A stretch of 64,000 bases of DNA, taken from assembly GCF_910592395.1 (NCBI RefSeq), contig NC_088323.1:11147501-11211500 (forward strand). The letters run 5' to 3'. Below are positions 32,210-44,980 of this stretch, piece by piece. The translations under genes and the position numbers were made by a program. The stretch's first letter is position 1, and every line of letters starts with the position of its first letter. The notes below the pieces were generated by a model, which was not told where the DNA came from, did not search any database, and saw only the letters and a list, made by a program, of their open reading frames with translations. The DNA comes from Lineus longissimus. Its lineage: Eukaryota > Nemertea > Pilidiophora > Heteronemertea > Lineidae.

Positions 32210-32537
32210 AGGGGCACTGCATTCAATCGCGAATCGGTTTCAGCACGAGCACCATAGAGGGAGGCGCCTATCGGCTAGGAATGAAACTAAGAAACACGTT
32301 ATCTAAATTGCCATTGTTACCTGTATTAAGTCTATTAAACTTTCTTCAGGAAAGCATAATATCCCATTAGAATGTTTGAAGAAGCTGTGTGGAAGCTTTG
32401 ACGGCAATACATCACTGAACAAACTGCATTGCTGGGTATTTTAGATACGTTTCCTGTAGTTCCATCGTTTTACCGATGGGCACCTCCCTCTACGGTGGTC
32501 GTGCTGAAACCGATTCGCGATTGAATACAGTGCCCCT
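32210..32537. mobile_element. TTAA-flanked MITE with ~60-bp inverted repeats
   Basis: AGGGGCACTGCATTCAATCG starts at 32210 and its near-perfect reverse complement ends at 32537, with pairing over about 60 bp (a few mismatches). Both ends are bordered by TTAA (32206-32209, 32538-32541). AGGG termini with TTAA target sites fit a Kolobok-type MITE; piggyBac-type is less likely because the ends do not start CCC. No coding content. Confidence 0.8.
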
Positions 32538-32650
32538 TTAAATGACATTTCATATTTTGACATGCAGACAAAACGCACGTGTTTACAACACTACGTAGAT
32601 CGCTTTTTCTCCTATATGCTATATTCGATTGAAATGGGATTGGTTTCATC

Positions 32651-32929
32651 ATGGAGGATGCAGAAATAAGAAGGCGCACAAAACATACTGGTCTGTGTCG
32701 GACTGAGCTCCGAAAGCCAAATTTATTGAGCAATAGCCCACTGGGTTCTGGTGTCACATCAATCTCTCCATTCTCCTCTGACATGTTACATCATGTGACC
32801 TCCAGGTGCCAATACCAGTTTCCCCAAACGAAAACCGTCGATCTGGCTTTGCCAGTTCTAGTCTCTAATTCAATTGCTTGGGGGCTTCTCTACTGCCACA
32901 GCTCACCACCGCCAGATCAACATTGTTAA
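32651..32929 (+). other. ORF of 92 codons, doubtful
   Basis: The frame starts MEDAEIRRRTKHTG and ends near 32929 inside sequence shared with the pogo derivative at about 43855. Overlapping it on the minus strand is a 104-codon frame starting MSEENGEIDVTPEPSG. Neither has a recognisable domain or splice context. Confidence 0.15.
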
Positions 32930-33306
32930 TAGTGCCAAAAGAGGACACTTTTATAAGCCTGTGTACATGTATCTCTTGTCTTGTCTCGTCCTTTCAGAAC
33001 GAATACATTTCAGTAATCAAGTGAATGTTTAAAAAGGGCCTTTTGTGTTCATCCCTTACCTGTCCTGCAATACGTTACTACCTACAATTCTGATCAATAA
33101 AACCAGTTGTAATTTTTCATGAAATAGATAAGGCCTTAGTACTAATGTAAGTGAGATGGCTTCCCAGACCAAGGCACAATAGCCCTGCAAGTGCACAGAT
33201 TGTTGCCTTCTATTGGTTCCTATGACACAAAAGAGGTCATGAAAAAATATGATATGGGCAGGTTTATAATATTTGCTGGCATGGTGGTTCAGAGCCGAGC
33301 CTGGAG
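32902..33306 (-). mobile_element. Pogo-type element, one end only
   Basis: This matches 43850-44228 (the right part of the pogo derivative), including the CTTGTCTTGTCTCGTCCT segment, the CCTATGACACAAAAGAG segment and the inverted-repeat end at 33306 next to TA. The other end is missing, so it is a truncated copy. Confidence 0.7.
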
Positions 33307-33311
33307 TATGT

Positions 33312-33975
33312 TCATGGTAGGTACTTGAAGCAAGGATACATCACATGTCATACCAACTTTGATTCAACCTATACACTATACATGTAACATGTTTCTTAAC
33401 CAGGATGAATTCCTAACCACCAAATATCTATATGGTGAGCACATTGGCCCCTGGCCTTTTCATTAGTGACTTGTTTTCTATATTTTTATAGTAGGGACTC
33501 CAAGCAACGATACGTCACATGTCATGTTGGTTTTTAATTTACCGACTTTTCGAGGTTAAATGGCCTAAATCGGTTGTTAGGTTTTAACTGCAGCAGATTT
33601 CTTTACTGCAGTGACTATTTATCTCACATTTGGTACAGATGTACAGTACCGTATAGTCAGGTGATCGCGGGGACCAAAGTTTGATTTGATAGGATTTGCT
33701 TGGCTACAAGGGGGCCAAATCTGAATACTTAAAAATGTGATTATTGCCAAAACTGCACGATTGCTACCAATCTGATATCATGGGTACATCTAACAACCAT
33801 ATGGCATTATATGTCACATAGGTTTTTGATTTGACCTACTTTCAATGTCACAGAGGGTAAATGGTATAAAATTTCTATTTGGCTATATTACACTGAAGCA
33901 CGTTTCTTAATCAGCATGAATTGTGTACTAAATATCTATACGGTGAGCACGATGGCCCCTGGCCTTTGCATTTTT
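33312..33975 (+). repeat. 301-bp-family fragments, two tails in tandem
   Basis: Two copies of the family tail (GGTGAGCAC..TGGCCCCTGGCC) occur at about 33434-33462 and 33938-33966, with monomer sequence between them. Two truncated or rearranged copies lie head to tail. Confidence 0.7.
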
Positions 33976-36568
33976 CGCTACGGTAGGAGACTGATATGGA
34001 ACTGTGCCGTTTCTCAGGCGTTGGTGTATAAATTTTAATATAACTTATTGGCTTTTCAATTGCAACTAACAACAAAGCCAGTGAAAAAGTTGCAGAACCT
34101 CACCAGTTTCCAAATGTAGTATTATTCAACTCTTCAAGTGGTTTCTTGTAAAAAAATTCATTCTGTCTCCCAAATATTTACAGAAAGTCAGTCCATGTGA
34201 AGCTTTGAAAGTGAGTAAATAGTTTCATGTCTGCTCCACTGATTTAGTTGTCATTTTACTGTCAACAGCTTTCTGTAAATATATTTTCAAAATTTAAGGT
34301 TAGAGTTCATATTTATTCCCAATATTATTTGAGTTTTCTTGTCTATTCTTGTATTGTTAACCCTTTTGGTACAGAGGACTTCTTGAAAATGGCCCTCTTT
34401 TTTGCTAGGCCTGATATTGGCCTGGTCAAATATCGATTTCTCTTAGATGCTGTAAGTGTGAGGAGTGTCATTTGGACAACTTTTGAACAGGACAACCAGT
34501 TTCTTTTTGCTTGCTGTCACATTTCCACATGTACCTAAGGGGTTAAACATCAGATTCTTAATCAAATTGTGTGATACTGGTTTCTTAGGTTATGACCCAT
34601 GTTGGAGTCATAACCATGCATGATGGCCATGTATTTGCCGTAGTGTCTTTCCTTTCATTAATTGTAATTTGGCACTTAGGTTTTGATTGCAGTTTGTGTC
34701 TTGCTTGGTATCAGCGGGTATAATCAGCCGTGTCATCGTGAAATGTGGTTGAATTGACTGACTTATGCTTTTCCTGGAAAATTATGGAAAAGCTTCATAT
34801 TTTGACAGCTGCTGGATTAAAGTGTGTTTAATAAAAAGCAGTTTTTGTTGATAAAAATAAAAGTTTTGCTTAGCTCAGAAGCTTATTTTGGAAATTTCGT
34901 GCTATTGTCACTATGAACCCCAGATCTCATATTATTCTCATATTTCAATCGTATTCTGTATCGGCATTGCAATCTCTCATAAATCAGTAGGGGCGCCTAA
35001 TTGCCTAGACTCTCTGCAGCTAGAGTTTCTCGTTATTTCTCAAGTTCCGCAGTACGACCATAAAACGACACTTAACGAGAAAAATCTATCGCATTTGGTA
35101 GGATTAAAAATTTACCTTGCAATCTCTAGGGCGCGTTATGATAAAACAAAGAACTGTTTTCTTGCAAACTTTCAGTTCAAAAGTGGACCAAAAGGAAAGC
35201 TGACATTGAAATATGTGAATGCTGTGGGAAATTCATGCAACCTGTTTATTTCCCTCGATAATCTATCATGATGTATAGACAAGATAGATGCTGATTTATT
35301 TGTGGATGTTTTAACTTATAAAGTTTTGCGGAGAAGCATACATCTAAAAACATATTAGCACAGTGTCAGTTATTTTCAAATTCTGTGCCAACAATATGAA
35401 AAGCTCTTATTGCTACGACATGCCATAAATATTAAACATGCATGGCATTGTCGCATATCACTCTGACATGATCTATTGCAAACAAGCAATATCCAGAAGC
35501 TGTGATAAAAAAAAGTCTTTGCGGAGAGCTTTACGTAAATAGAAACTATAATATCAACAAATGAAATCTAAATGTGAACTTCTGCAGTTGGAATGCCAAG
35601 GTCGGCATACTACTTTTAGAATGGGAACTGCACCAAAAAAGGATTAGCGTTTCGTTGGTGCTACTATGAATCTGCCAGTAAGCTATAATGTTGATGTAAA
35701 AGTATTTGAAAACAGTGATGTAGAAAATGTTGTTCCTTGTTTGAAAGTTTGAAAGAGATTTTGTGACGCTTTGAAGCCCGGTAGCAGTCGAGTGGTTACA
35801 GTGCCAAGCATCAGACCCATTCGAACCATCAGTTTAAATCCCTTCTAACCCACTTTTCATGATGGAAGACATTGTAAGTTATATGCTGTCGGATAGATGG
35901 AGCACTGGGGTGGTGGCTGTAGCCTTCTTTCCACTCAAAATGTGTCCTTTGTCTAGTTGTCGGTGTTTTTTGCTATAAGTGGTATTGCAATGGGGCTCTA
36001 TTCCCTTTGAACTATTAATGTTACCAGATAAGCATTGTGTAAAATGATTATTTGTCCTCAGGACACTTTATCCTAGGTCATTTGAAACAATTACACCGGC
36101 ACTTTGCATGTTTGTAATGCAACGATTACAAAATTTCAACCATCAATAAGATCCTATGTTTAAAACAGCATTTGTAATATATACAGTTGGAAAGTAGTAA
36201 GAGTTTAAATTGGAACTAATAAAGTTTGAACACACATATATTTGACCTTTAAGCCACATGATGTGAGAAGCTAAATTTATTGTATCACCCCAGAGCTTTA
36301 ATCGGCTGGATAAGCATAAATTTCCTGTAGTAACAGCAGATTAGTATCTATACCTTGCATCAAGGAATGTATACACAGTAGGTATATGCAGTGTATGTAG
36401 CCATACCCATCTACCTTACCCTGACATCTTCGATAGTGTTATACATACACTTCCTTACTCTAAAAAAGGGATGGACATTGAGATTTATCCTGTATCTTGG
36501 AAACAGGCGAGATGATAGGGTATCAGTCGTTGTCATTGTTTATCAAGCAAATGCGTACTTTCCGGATT
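33976..36568. other. Intergenic, one possible tRNA-derived SINE trace
   Basis: The longest frame is 34888-35271 (+), 127 codons, with no recognised domain. Near 35776-35860, GTAGCAGTCGAGTGGTTACA resembles a polymerase III A box and GTTTAAATCCC a B box about 50 bp later, as in tRNA-derived SINEs. No cloverleaf can be drawn with confidence, so I do not call a tRNA. Confidence 0.3.
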
Positions 36569-37680
36569 TTATGTCATTCATACTCTACCCAGGTCAGACT
36601 TTTGTATGTGTACTCTTATCGGACACACCCGAGGAAAAATTAATCTATTTATAATAGAAAAATAATTAGCTAGTTCACATAGCTACACCTAGGCGGCGCC
36701 CCAATACAGCCTCTGCCTCGTGAAGCCGCCATTACTCAGTACTTTTTCCTCGGCGCTATGTTAAACATCTCGCCGAGTTTCTTCCTGAAATTCTACTAAT
36801 TTAGAGCCATTCAGGTTAAAGAAGGACCTCCCCAGGACACCTCTTACTGGAAGATATTATCTGGACGCGGGTGATATCTTTCCTTTTTCTTTTTCTCCCC
36901 GTTTTTTGCCTTTGTGAGTGGTTTTTACCCACTCAAAATTTACATCAAGTTCCAGTATCTTCCCGGGCTTCTGGTCACGTGACCCAAAGAGAAAAAATAA
37001 GTTCACTGCGGCGTAGCTGTATATATTATTACTTTATCAAGAATATATTAGGATGGTTCTATTCTAATCCTTCTTATCTTCTTTGCTTTTTTCTCTGGGG
37101 TTTCCGCCGTGCCTCCTGGCCCTCCTTCCCTTCCAGATTGGTGATGGCTGGGTGTCAGGTGTGTCGGGGATTCATAGTCCCAACCCCGTTCCTTCCCCGG
37201 GTCAGGGTACTGACAAGTCAGTCCCTGTTGGGTCGGGCAGTTCCGCCCCGGGGTGACTTCTCCTTCTCCCGGCACTTCCGGGAAGAGGTTGAAGAAGTCT
37301 GTGCGGAGAGGGCCTAGAAAGCCTGGTCTGGGGAAGACTTCGTACCCCCTCCCTTTCCTCCGCCGGGACCCCCGCTCTTTAGCGGCGAGGTCCCCGGGAC
37401 TCTGGAGAGGTTTTGCCCTCACCCGACCCCGTCACCCAGGCTGGGCACCCTCCCTTCGGGGGTGTGCCCCCTGGGGAGGTCTCGTCGAGGAGCATCGGTG
37501 CCCCTGTCTTAGGGATGCTCTGCGAGACTTCGTCCGCCCCCCTTTCTTCAGCTGGCAGGACTCCCGTGGGGACTCTGGACGTTTTACATCCCGATCCCTC
37601 GGGCGGCACGGATCAGGTGGAGTTTCAGACTCACGAATACTTCACAGAGGATATCTTGTCTGTACTGGGCCTCAGCTACT
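36569..37680 (+). mobile_element. Retroelement-like sequence, copy 2
   Basis: The leader (36569-37050) and GC-rich coding-like part (to about 37500) match copy 1 at 7620-8535. The frame 37253 onward repeats GTSGKRLKKSVRRGPRKPG. After about 37500 the two copies differ, this one having a shorter Ser/Pro-rich stretch. In this copy the gag-like frame is shifted relative to its 5' part, which suggests decay. No enzymatic domain is visible. Confidence 0.5.
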
Positions 37681-37987
37681 AATATTTACAAGCATTTATA
37701 CCGTATCTCTGTAGCTTATTGGTAGCTCACTGTGGGATGAAACAATATGTCAAGAAACCTTCACTGTTTGATCTTTAAATGTATGCCATCGATTAATCTG
37801 AACAGCCAAACAGTGCTAAAATTTGACCTTGACCTGGATGTGTCAATTCGGGGGTGACGCTGCCCCAGGCCTTGTAACACAGTGCAAAAAACGGTTTGGA
37901 AAGTAGAAACGCCGAGAAAATATCATACAGTCAACCGTGTGTTATTGCAATTCCTTACACACAAAATACACTACAAAGATGTTTCAG

Positions 37988-38041
37988 AAACTATGGACAG
38001 GCAGAAGCACCATGCTGCCAGGAGAAGAGGGACCATCTCAA
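37988..38041 (+). other. Candidate start exon
   Basis: Between an acceptor-like GATGTTTCAG and a donor AAAG|GTACAA lies AAACT then ATG, encoding MDRQKHHAARRRGTISK. The splice-like borders are good, but no partner exon was found. It may be a chance find. A nuclear-receptor-type AGGTCACAGAGGTCA lies just after it (38064-38078). Confidence 0.2.
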
Positions 38042-38566
38042 AGGTACAATACACTAATATTCAAGGTCACAGAGGTCAGACTCAAATTCCACCTATAGTG
38101 GCATGTTTTGCCATTTTCCTAGGCTCTTCAATTTTATTATGTCGACACCCAAAGGCATATCTTCATGTTGACATAAACTTATGTCAGTTTAACCTACTTT
38201 TCTGGTGTAAATAGGTGCAACGTGAAAAACACTAAAAAAAGCACTTTTAAACCAATATATTTAACACTTAATATTGCACTGAACTACTTATAACATATAC
38301 ATGTATCAACTTGAAGCTCTTGGTGTCTTCTTTCATTTACTGCATAGCCATCCAAGATATATAAAGCATCAACAAGTTCCCATCCCAGGAAAAATTGAAT
38401 AATTCCCACCTTGCCCAAAGCAGAAATAATAGGCGGAAACACACATGTAAATTGAATTTCAGAAGTTTATCTCATTTGCAGAGTTAGCAATCATGGGACA
38501 AAGCCTGGGCAATGATTTGAACTCATTTTTGGCTCTGTTTTTAGTCTATGATTGTTTTTACCCTTC

Positions 38567-39215
38567 AGCCCAAATGGGCTAGAGGGGTATTGTCGTCACT
38601 TGCGCTGTCCGTCCAGGCGGGCGGGCGTCTGCTACTTGGTTTTGGTCGATTTCTAGGAAAACAACTTTGACAATCAATTCAATTTTTGGTATGTACATTG
38701 GGGGTGACTAGAGGAAGGTTCCTTTCGAAAACCGGCGCGTTCTGATTCTCAATATGGTCACCAGGGCAGCGTGCTTGAAATCGGTTTCCGTCAATTTCGA
38801 GGAGAACCATTCGTCTGATTAAATTCATTTTTTGTATGTATGTTGAGGGTGACTATAGGGAGGTTCCTTTCAAAAACGGGCTTGTTCTGATTATCAATAT
38901 GGCCACTAGGGCGGCGTGCTTGAAATCGGTTTCCGTCAATTTAAGGAGAACCGTACGTCCGATCAAATTCACTTTTGGTATGTTCGTTGGGGGTGACTAG
39001 AGGAAGGTTCCTTTCGAAAACCAGCTCGTTCTGATTCTCAATATGGTCACCACGGCAACGTGCTTGAAATCGGTTTCCGTCAATTTCGAGGAGAATGGCT
39101 TGGAGGATGGAATCAATTTTTAGTGGGTGTAGGCCTAATGCACTAAGCCAACTTCACCATTGTCTCACCTTCAACCTTAATAGGCTGAGGGGTTATGCTC
39201 GCTTTGCGATGATGT
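38567..39215 (+). mobile_element. Helentron-like element with 145-bp tandem units
   Basis: The head is ACCCTTCAGCCCAAATGGGC, a small palindrome, followed by GTCCGTCC-type sequence. Three core units follow: AGGTTCCTTTC recurs at 38716, 38861 and 39005 (145 and 144 bp). The tail has GGCTGAGGGGT, an inverted partner of the head ACCCTTCAGCC, then a TCGC-TT-TGCGA hairpin and a T run. No coding frame. The design matches the 301-bp family though the sequence does not. Confidence 0.6.
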
Positions 39216-42139
39216 TTTTAGTCCATGTACAACCACTTCAGCCACTGAAAATCTGTTAAAAGAATGCTCCCGCAATTTTGGCGTGTTGTCTTGTGGACGC
39301 GCCTATCATGCGCAAAATGAATGATTAATGTTCTTTGATGATATCAGATGGTGCCTAAATCGATTTCAAAGAGATCGTTGTCTGGAGATCGCTAGTGTTG
39401 TAATGGAATAGGGGAACCCGGTGTGTGTCACAGGGGACTGAATGGGCAACTGGGTACACTCGGTCTGCGGCTTCAAAGAGGTAAACATAGTCGTTGAAAA
39501 ATGTTGACCTTGACCTAATTTTCCAAAGTCACTGAGGTCAATTTCTCTGTAACCATGATGGTAACCATACTCCTGTTATTGACCACAGGCGAGCTCAAGG
39601 CCCCTGGCAGTTTCATTCAAAATAATCATCTGTAAATTTGTTCGGGGTAAGAAAAGGTAAGATAACATCATCTGGCAGTTCTTCGGAAGGTCCATAGTTT
39701 TATTAGTAGCTTGGCCCCTGGGGTCCAAATTTACCCCTTTTCAAAAAAAATACCATTGTTAAACACTCAAGTTTATACAGGGACTATAGGCAGGAGCAAC
39801 TGGGTTAAATTGGCCATCTACGGTTGACTGAAATGCGCAGTAAGGGGACTGGGACATGTTAGATTCAACACTACATATATTCATTGTACAAGCGTGAATA
39901 TTTTTGACGTACTGTGAGATGGGAGAGACCCCTATTGGCGTCATTGTGTAACTTTATAATGCCTACCCAGCTGTTGCCTATAGTTTTCCTTTGATAACAT
40001 TTTTGTAGGTTTTAACAAGTTTAGATTTTTTAGGGAGTTCAGATTAACCCCTTTTCAGAAAATTACCATTACTGTGTAGTTTGATAGTTTGTTAGTAGGT
40101 TGGATTGACAAGTGACCATCAAAATGAACATTTGATGTCCTCCAACAGATTTAAAGCTGAACTCCATAGAAGGTGCCACTGCCAGGTTTAAATATGCACA
40201 ATGGTCGGCCACCATCTTTTAATCCACGGCGCTCTTCATGTTAGGCTTGACATGTGAGAAGTCGAGTCTAAATGTTACTCTTTTAATCAGTTCAAGTATG
40301 AGAAGTGTTTTTACATTTTTTTCAGTCGAATTATAGAATGATATTACAATGTGTATATCTAATCAATCAATTTATCAACATAAATCATTGAACATCATGT
40401 TCATGAAACTGCAAGCTTAATAACAAACTTCCCGCCATATTAAAAAAGAACACGCTAAATGCATCAGGAGTGTGAGTGGGAATATGCATAACTAAATTTC
40501 TTGCTATCTGGCAGCATTCGTCTTTTCAGACCTCATCATTCCACATTTAAGGAAGCTCCAATGTGTCAGTTTATAACTGCCGCCTGCAGTTGTCAGGTCT
40601 ATTATTGTGTGAGGTTGCTTAAAATTGAGTGGGTTTAGCAGTGCTTGGCTTTCATAAATATGAAATTTTGCTTTGCAATGCTCTGCGCGCCGGCAAAGTT
40701 TGTGAGCCTTGTTCTTTACTGACTGAGGTGGAATTAGATCAAATTTGAATATTCTTTATGCTTGAGATATCAGCAGATATTATGTACCGAATTAATACGC
40801 CTTCTCCTACACCATGACTGATTATCCTCCTTCTCTTGAACACTGATTTTGAGGATAGAAACCTGTCGAAATGCCTGAAGCAACGGGCTTGAAACCATGT
40901 TGACAACATATTTAGCTTATACCATTTTTCTGACAGGCAACAAACATGCACTGCACAGACTGAATATTGTTGTTATCTCAGCCAAATATGAGCAGGTTAG
41001 CGAGATAAATCTATGATATGGTGTATTACCGGTCTGCAGTACAGATAGGCCTACTGGCTGTCATGATGGGTGTTATAATGTTTGGTGCTGCCACCTCGCC
41101 AAATAGTATGGCATTGCACTGACATTATCAATTGCTGCCCTCTAGCGAGAGTCTCCTACAGCAGCTTATGAAAAAAGGTTAAACGGCCTTTTAAAAAAGA
41201 AATACCTGTGCATTCCGGAGGTGCCCCACCTAAGGAGTGTGCCTGGCGACTTTCTTGTCAGTCAGACAAAACACAAAGTCTTGATTCTTGTATTGACACA
41301 AACTGAATCCCGTTGCTCCAACCAAAGAACATTTATCAATTGCACCACAATCATAGAGGGGAGCACTAAAAGCAACAAATGTACAACATATTAATTTCAA
41401 CACCTATGACTTGTGATGTCTCCTAAAATACCTGACTGATTGTGGTTTGCACAGTTTTGTTGCAAGTCTTGATGATGAAGATTCTGATTACAGTGAAATG
41501 CGTTATTGTCTTCATTATGTAATCCACCATTTAAAAAAGGTCCAGAAAAATGCTTATTTATTTTTTCGGTCTTGTTAAGTCAATATGTCTGTTAAATGCA
41601 GTTTGTGGTGTCTTTGCACCGTTATACACACTGTTATCTAACATGTCACAATCAGGATGTGGCCAGTGGTCCTCGTGGTACATTTTCACATCTGGTGAAG
41701 TCTTGCTTTCATGGCCCACCAAAGCTCGGCCAAAGTTTGACCAGTGAGCCAGATAGGCTGTTTCCTTTTTATCTTTGTATGATATGACTTTGTTTAACAG
41801 TGCACCTGATTAATTTTGCAGGCTAACATGAGTTCTCCAGAAAAGGTAACTTTCATTCCTAAATTCTGACAGTTGAAATTCTTTTTAAAGAACCCATATT
41901 TAAATTTACTTTTGAAAATCATTTTCTATAAAGCTTTTAAAAATCAAGGACAGCCTCATCCATGTGCCACCATTCCGCATGCTCTGGTTCCACATTCCAA
42001 GTTTAGTTTTTTTCCTTGCAAAGATCCATCAGATGTTACATTCCAAACTTCTGGTTCCACAGTCCATGCCAAGTTCCATTTTCAGGACTTGTTACTGATT
42101 GTCGTGGGATTTTCAATCATCCAGTATGTTAAGTAGACA
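39216..42139. other. Intergenic
   Basis: A 301-bp-family-like tail (GCGAGCTCAAGGCCCCTGGC) is seen near 39588-39610. A 24-bp segment between TTTTGCAG and GTAACT at 41822-41845 would encode MSSPEK as a micro-exon, unsupported otherwise. No gene called. Confidence 0.35.
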
Positions 42140-42290
42140 GGCAAAATATTCTTATATAAAATTCATGTATGCGTAAATCTAATTCTATATAAATTGTATA
42201 TAAAATTTGGCGATAAAAAATTGATATAAAAAATGGGTATTTAAATTTTATATGAATTTTATATAAAATGATATAAAAATGGGGGTATTT
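42140..42290. repeat. TATA/AAATTTTATATGAA AT-rich repeat
   Basis: TATATAAAATT and TTTTATATGAATTTTATAT words repeat and self-pair over 150 bp. A related stretch is at 53150-53240. Confidence 0.55.
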
Positions 42291-42773
42291 GTAACCCGGT
42301 CTAATTGTAGCCCTGGGCAATGTTTTTGATGCATATTCCGGTAACAAGGGAATTATGCAGCTAACGCAAGCATGTATATGAAAGTGGTGAATCTTGGGTA
42401 TCACAACATAAATAGTTTTGGATAATGCAACATGTAATATAAGAGCTTTGGCTCATTACCAGAAATAATGGGAATCCCAGTGCACGTGCACTAATTACCC
42501 TACAGTGGAATTGTAATGGAGCGACAAACTAAATCTGTGGTATGCATGTACTGATTAATTATATTCAAATTGCCTTTAGTACAGCTGTAGTACAGTTTAC
42601 AAGCTACCTTCTCTAGAAATTTCAGTAACTTTGGAGAACATTTTCTGGTGTCACCTTTGGGTTGAAAATTTGGCTGGTTTGACAATAGATACTATGGTTT
42701 TATAGTAGAAACAGCAAGGAAAGTAGCCGAGAAGGCAATGTTTGACCTGTGTGTGACAAAAGGTGGGCATATA

Positions 42774-44228
42774 CTCTAGACTCGGCTCTAAGACACCATG
42801 CCAGCAAAAACTAGTGAACCTGCCCACATTATATTTATTCATAGACTCATTTATAGTTATTCCTTTGTTAGGATTCATCATAGGCCTTGATTGGTGCGGG
42901 GATTCTCTGAATGACAAGTCACCGGGCAAGCCACGCTGTTGGTCATTATGAAATCACAGGCCATGTCGATGGTTGTCATAAACTGTTACGCACACTGTTA
43001 TTCTTCAAGGTTCAATTAGGCCTATTAAAGGTATAGAATTAGGATACAATGACCGGGCCTGAATGGATTATTTGGTTCAAGACTAATGAACCAATACAGA
43101 ATGTCACAAAATGAATGTCACCATTTTCTTTTTCGGGGATGCGCCTCTCCGGAGTCTTCTGAATCACTTCCTTGACATAAAATTCTTATAATGATTTCTT
43201 GGCCAATTGGCAATAAATAGCCTGGGGCGAATTAAAGAAAAATACACATTTTCACTTATGCACTCTCTGTATTCTAACTTAGAATAACACTGAATTCAGA
43301 CATTGACTGGAAACTAGAGTTGTCTTCTACAATTTCAACAACATTCAGTCCCGCGTTTTCGTCATCCAGGTTAACGAAGTTTTGTGGTCCATCCTCAATG
43401 TCGTCATCATTCCTGAACACCGCCGCCTCGAATCCATTCTCGATAACTTCAGGAGTCACAGCATCCCAGGCATTGCTGATAATGTTTGTAACGTCTAGTG
43501 GTGAGACAGGCGGACACCGACCCTCCTCATCTGTATTCTCGACTTTCCAATTTTTCCAAGCCTTCTTGGCGTGATTTTTGAATGATTTCATTACACTGAC
43601 ATCCAGTGACTCTGCAAGTGAAGTACATCCCGCTGGAATAAAGTCAAGGATCCCTCCCATCTCGGTGATGTCACCTCCAAATTCCTCGGTCCTGTGAACT
43701 CTGTAGCGGTCTACAAGCAGGAGAAACAGTTCGCAGTGGTCGGCCTCGACATGGGGTTGAAACACGTGTTCAATCCAGTGGCGAATGGTTTCCTGCTTCA
43801 TCCATCGAGTACCAGAAGAAGTGAAACGTACATTGTCTGCACATAGTACATAAATCTGCCAGATCAACATTGCGAAAAGTGCCAACACGAAACATCATAA
43901 AAGCCTGTCTACACGTAACTCTTGTCTTGTCTCGTCCTATTTGGACTCCTCAATTTCAATGACCAATGATTAAAAGGGCCTATGTGGTATTCATCCCTCA
44001 TCTGTCATACAATGCATTATTACGGGCCCACCCTAGGCTAGCTATCAGTCGTTCTTCATGGAACAAGGCCTTGGTACTAGTCGATGAAATAGACACGGCT
44101 TCCCAGACCATGGCACAATAACCCGACCATTGCTATTGGTCCTATGACACAAAAGAGTAATGAATAAATATCATGTGGGCAGGTTCACTAGTTTTTGCTG
44201 GCATGGTGTCTTAGAGCCGAGTCTAGAG
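42774..44228 (-). mobile_element. Pogo-type element, internal deletion derivative
   Basis: Inverted repeats of about 72 bp (CTCTAGACTCGGCTCTAAGA inward from 42774; reverse complement ending 44228) are flanked by TA on both sides (42772-42773, 44229-44230). The 1455-bp element keeps only the C-terminal part of the transposase on the minus strand. Termini share CTCTAG and CTCTAAG words with the element at 2849-5992, showing a related family. Confidence 0.85.
43274..43888 (-). pseudogene. Pogo-like transposase, C-terminal half
   Basis: After about 30 unrelated codons the frame reads VRFTSSGTRWMKQETIRHWI, aligned with VKVTSSATGWMKEETVHHWL of the copy at 4012-4545. It keeps the second acidic site (LVDRYRVH) and the third (LDVSVMKSFK, though QPLDV has become ESLDV) and an acidic tail. 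The HTH domains and the first catalytic Asp are missing, so it cannot be active. The frame is otherwise open for 190 codons. By eye identity to the other copy is about 60%, so these are distinct lineages rather than a recent duplication. Confidence 0.8.
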
Positions 44229-44540
44229 TATTTCTAATTTGCCTATAGCAGGTGAGGTTAATTTCATCATAAGGAAATATATTCTGGAGTTTGGGGGTAT
44301 TTGAATGAAATTTTCTCGTGTCACCTCTGCCCTTTTTGACCATCAAAATGCACAAAACTTCTGTGTCATACTTAAAAGCTTTAATTTATGTTGACAAAAT
44401 CGTTAACAATATTAAAGATACTCATTTTACTTGGCCAGCAATGACTTTATCTCATATTTTCTTCATAAACATGTTTTTATAAGCCAATTTTAGCTCAGCT
44501 GAAAAGCTGAGCTATTCATATGAGTAAATGGTAGAATGAG

Positions 44541-44545
44541 TGTCC

Positions 44546-44580
<35 letters not shown>

Positions 44581-44582
44581 CG
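44541..44582 (+). repeat. (GTCT)n microsatellite
   Basis: About ten tandem GTCT/TCTG units directly after the palindromic head at 44497-44518. Confidence 0.9.
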
Positions 44583-44980
44583 TTAAACAGGCACGTTTCA
44601 AAACTATGGCGGATAGGCGATAGATTTTCCCTCTGAGGCGTTGAGACCCTTCAGGACTCCTGAATAGACCAAATGTGGGTCCGGCAGGATGAGCGGTTTG
44701 GCCACTAGGTGGCACCGAGCGAAATTTTCCAAAAACTTTTCCAGCAGCTGATTTCTCAGTTGGGGATCATGAATCAAATCTAATTTTATAGAGCAACGCT
44801 TTCTCTTTCATTATCAATAGGCGTAGTTCATGAATTTCTCACCAGGTGGTGTTACTGGCGCAATTCAGTGAGCACCCCCCAGGAAGAGCATTTTAAATTT
44901 CGCGCGAGTTATCCCACGTCCAATCACACGTGCAGCGAACGTCACGTCTCGAGTCTGCGCAGTTCAGACGTAAGGAGACC

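Noticed and set aside
35776-35860. A tRNA gene
   Set aside because: A-box-like and B-box-like words exist but I cannot draw an acceptor stem or anticodon arm. At most a SINE trace.
44541-44582. A telomere-like or regulatory array
   Set aside because: It is a plain (GTCT)n microsatellite in the position expected for the Helentron-like head.
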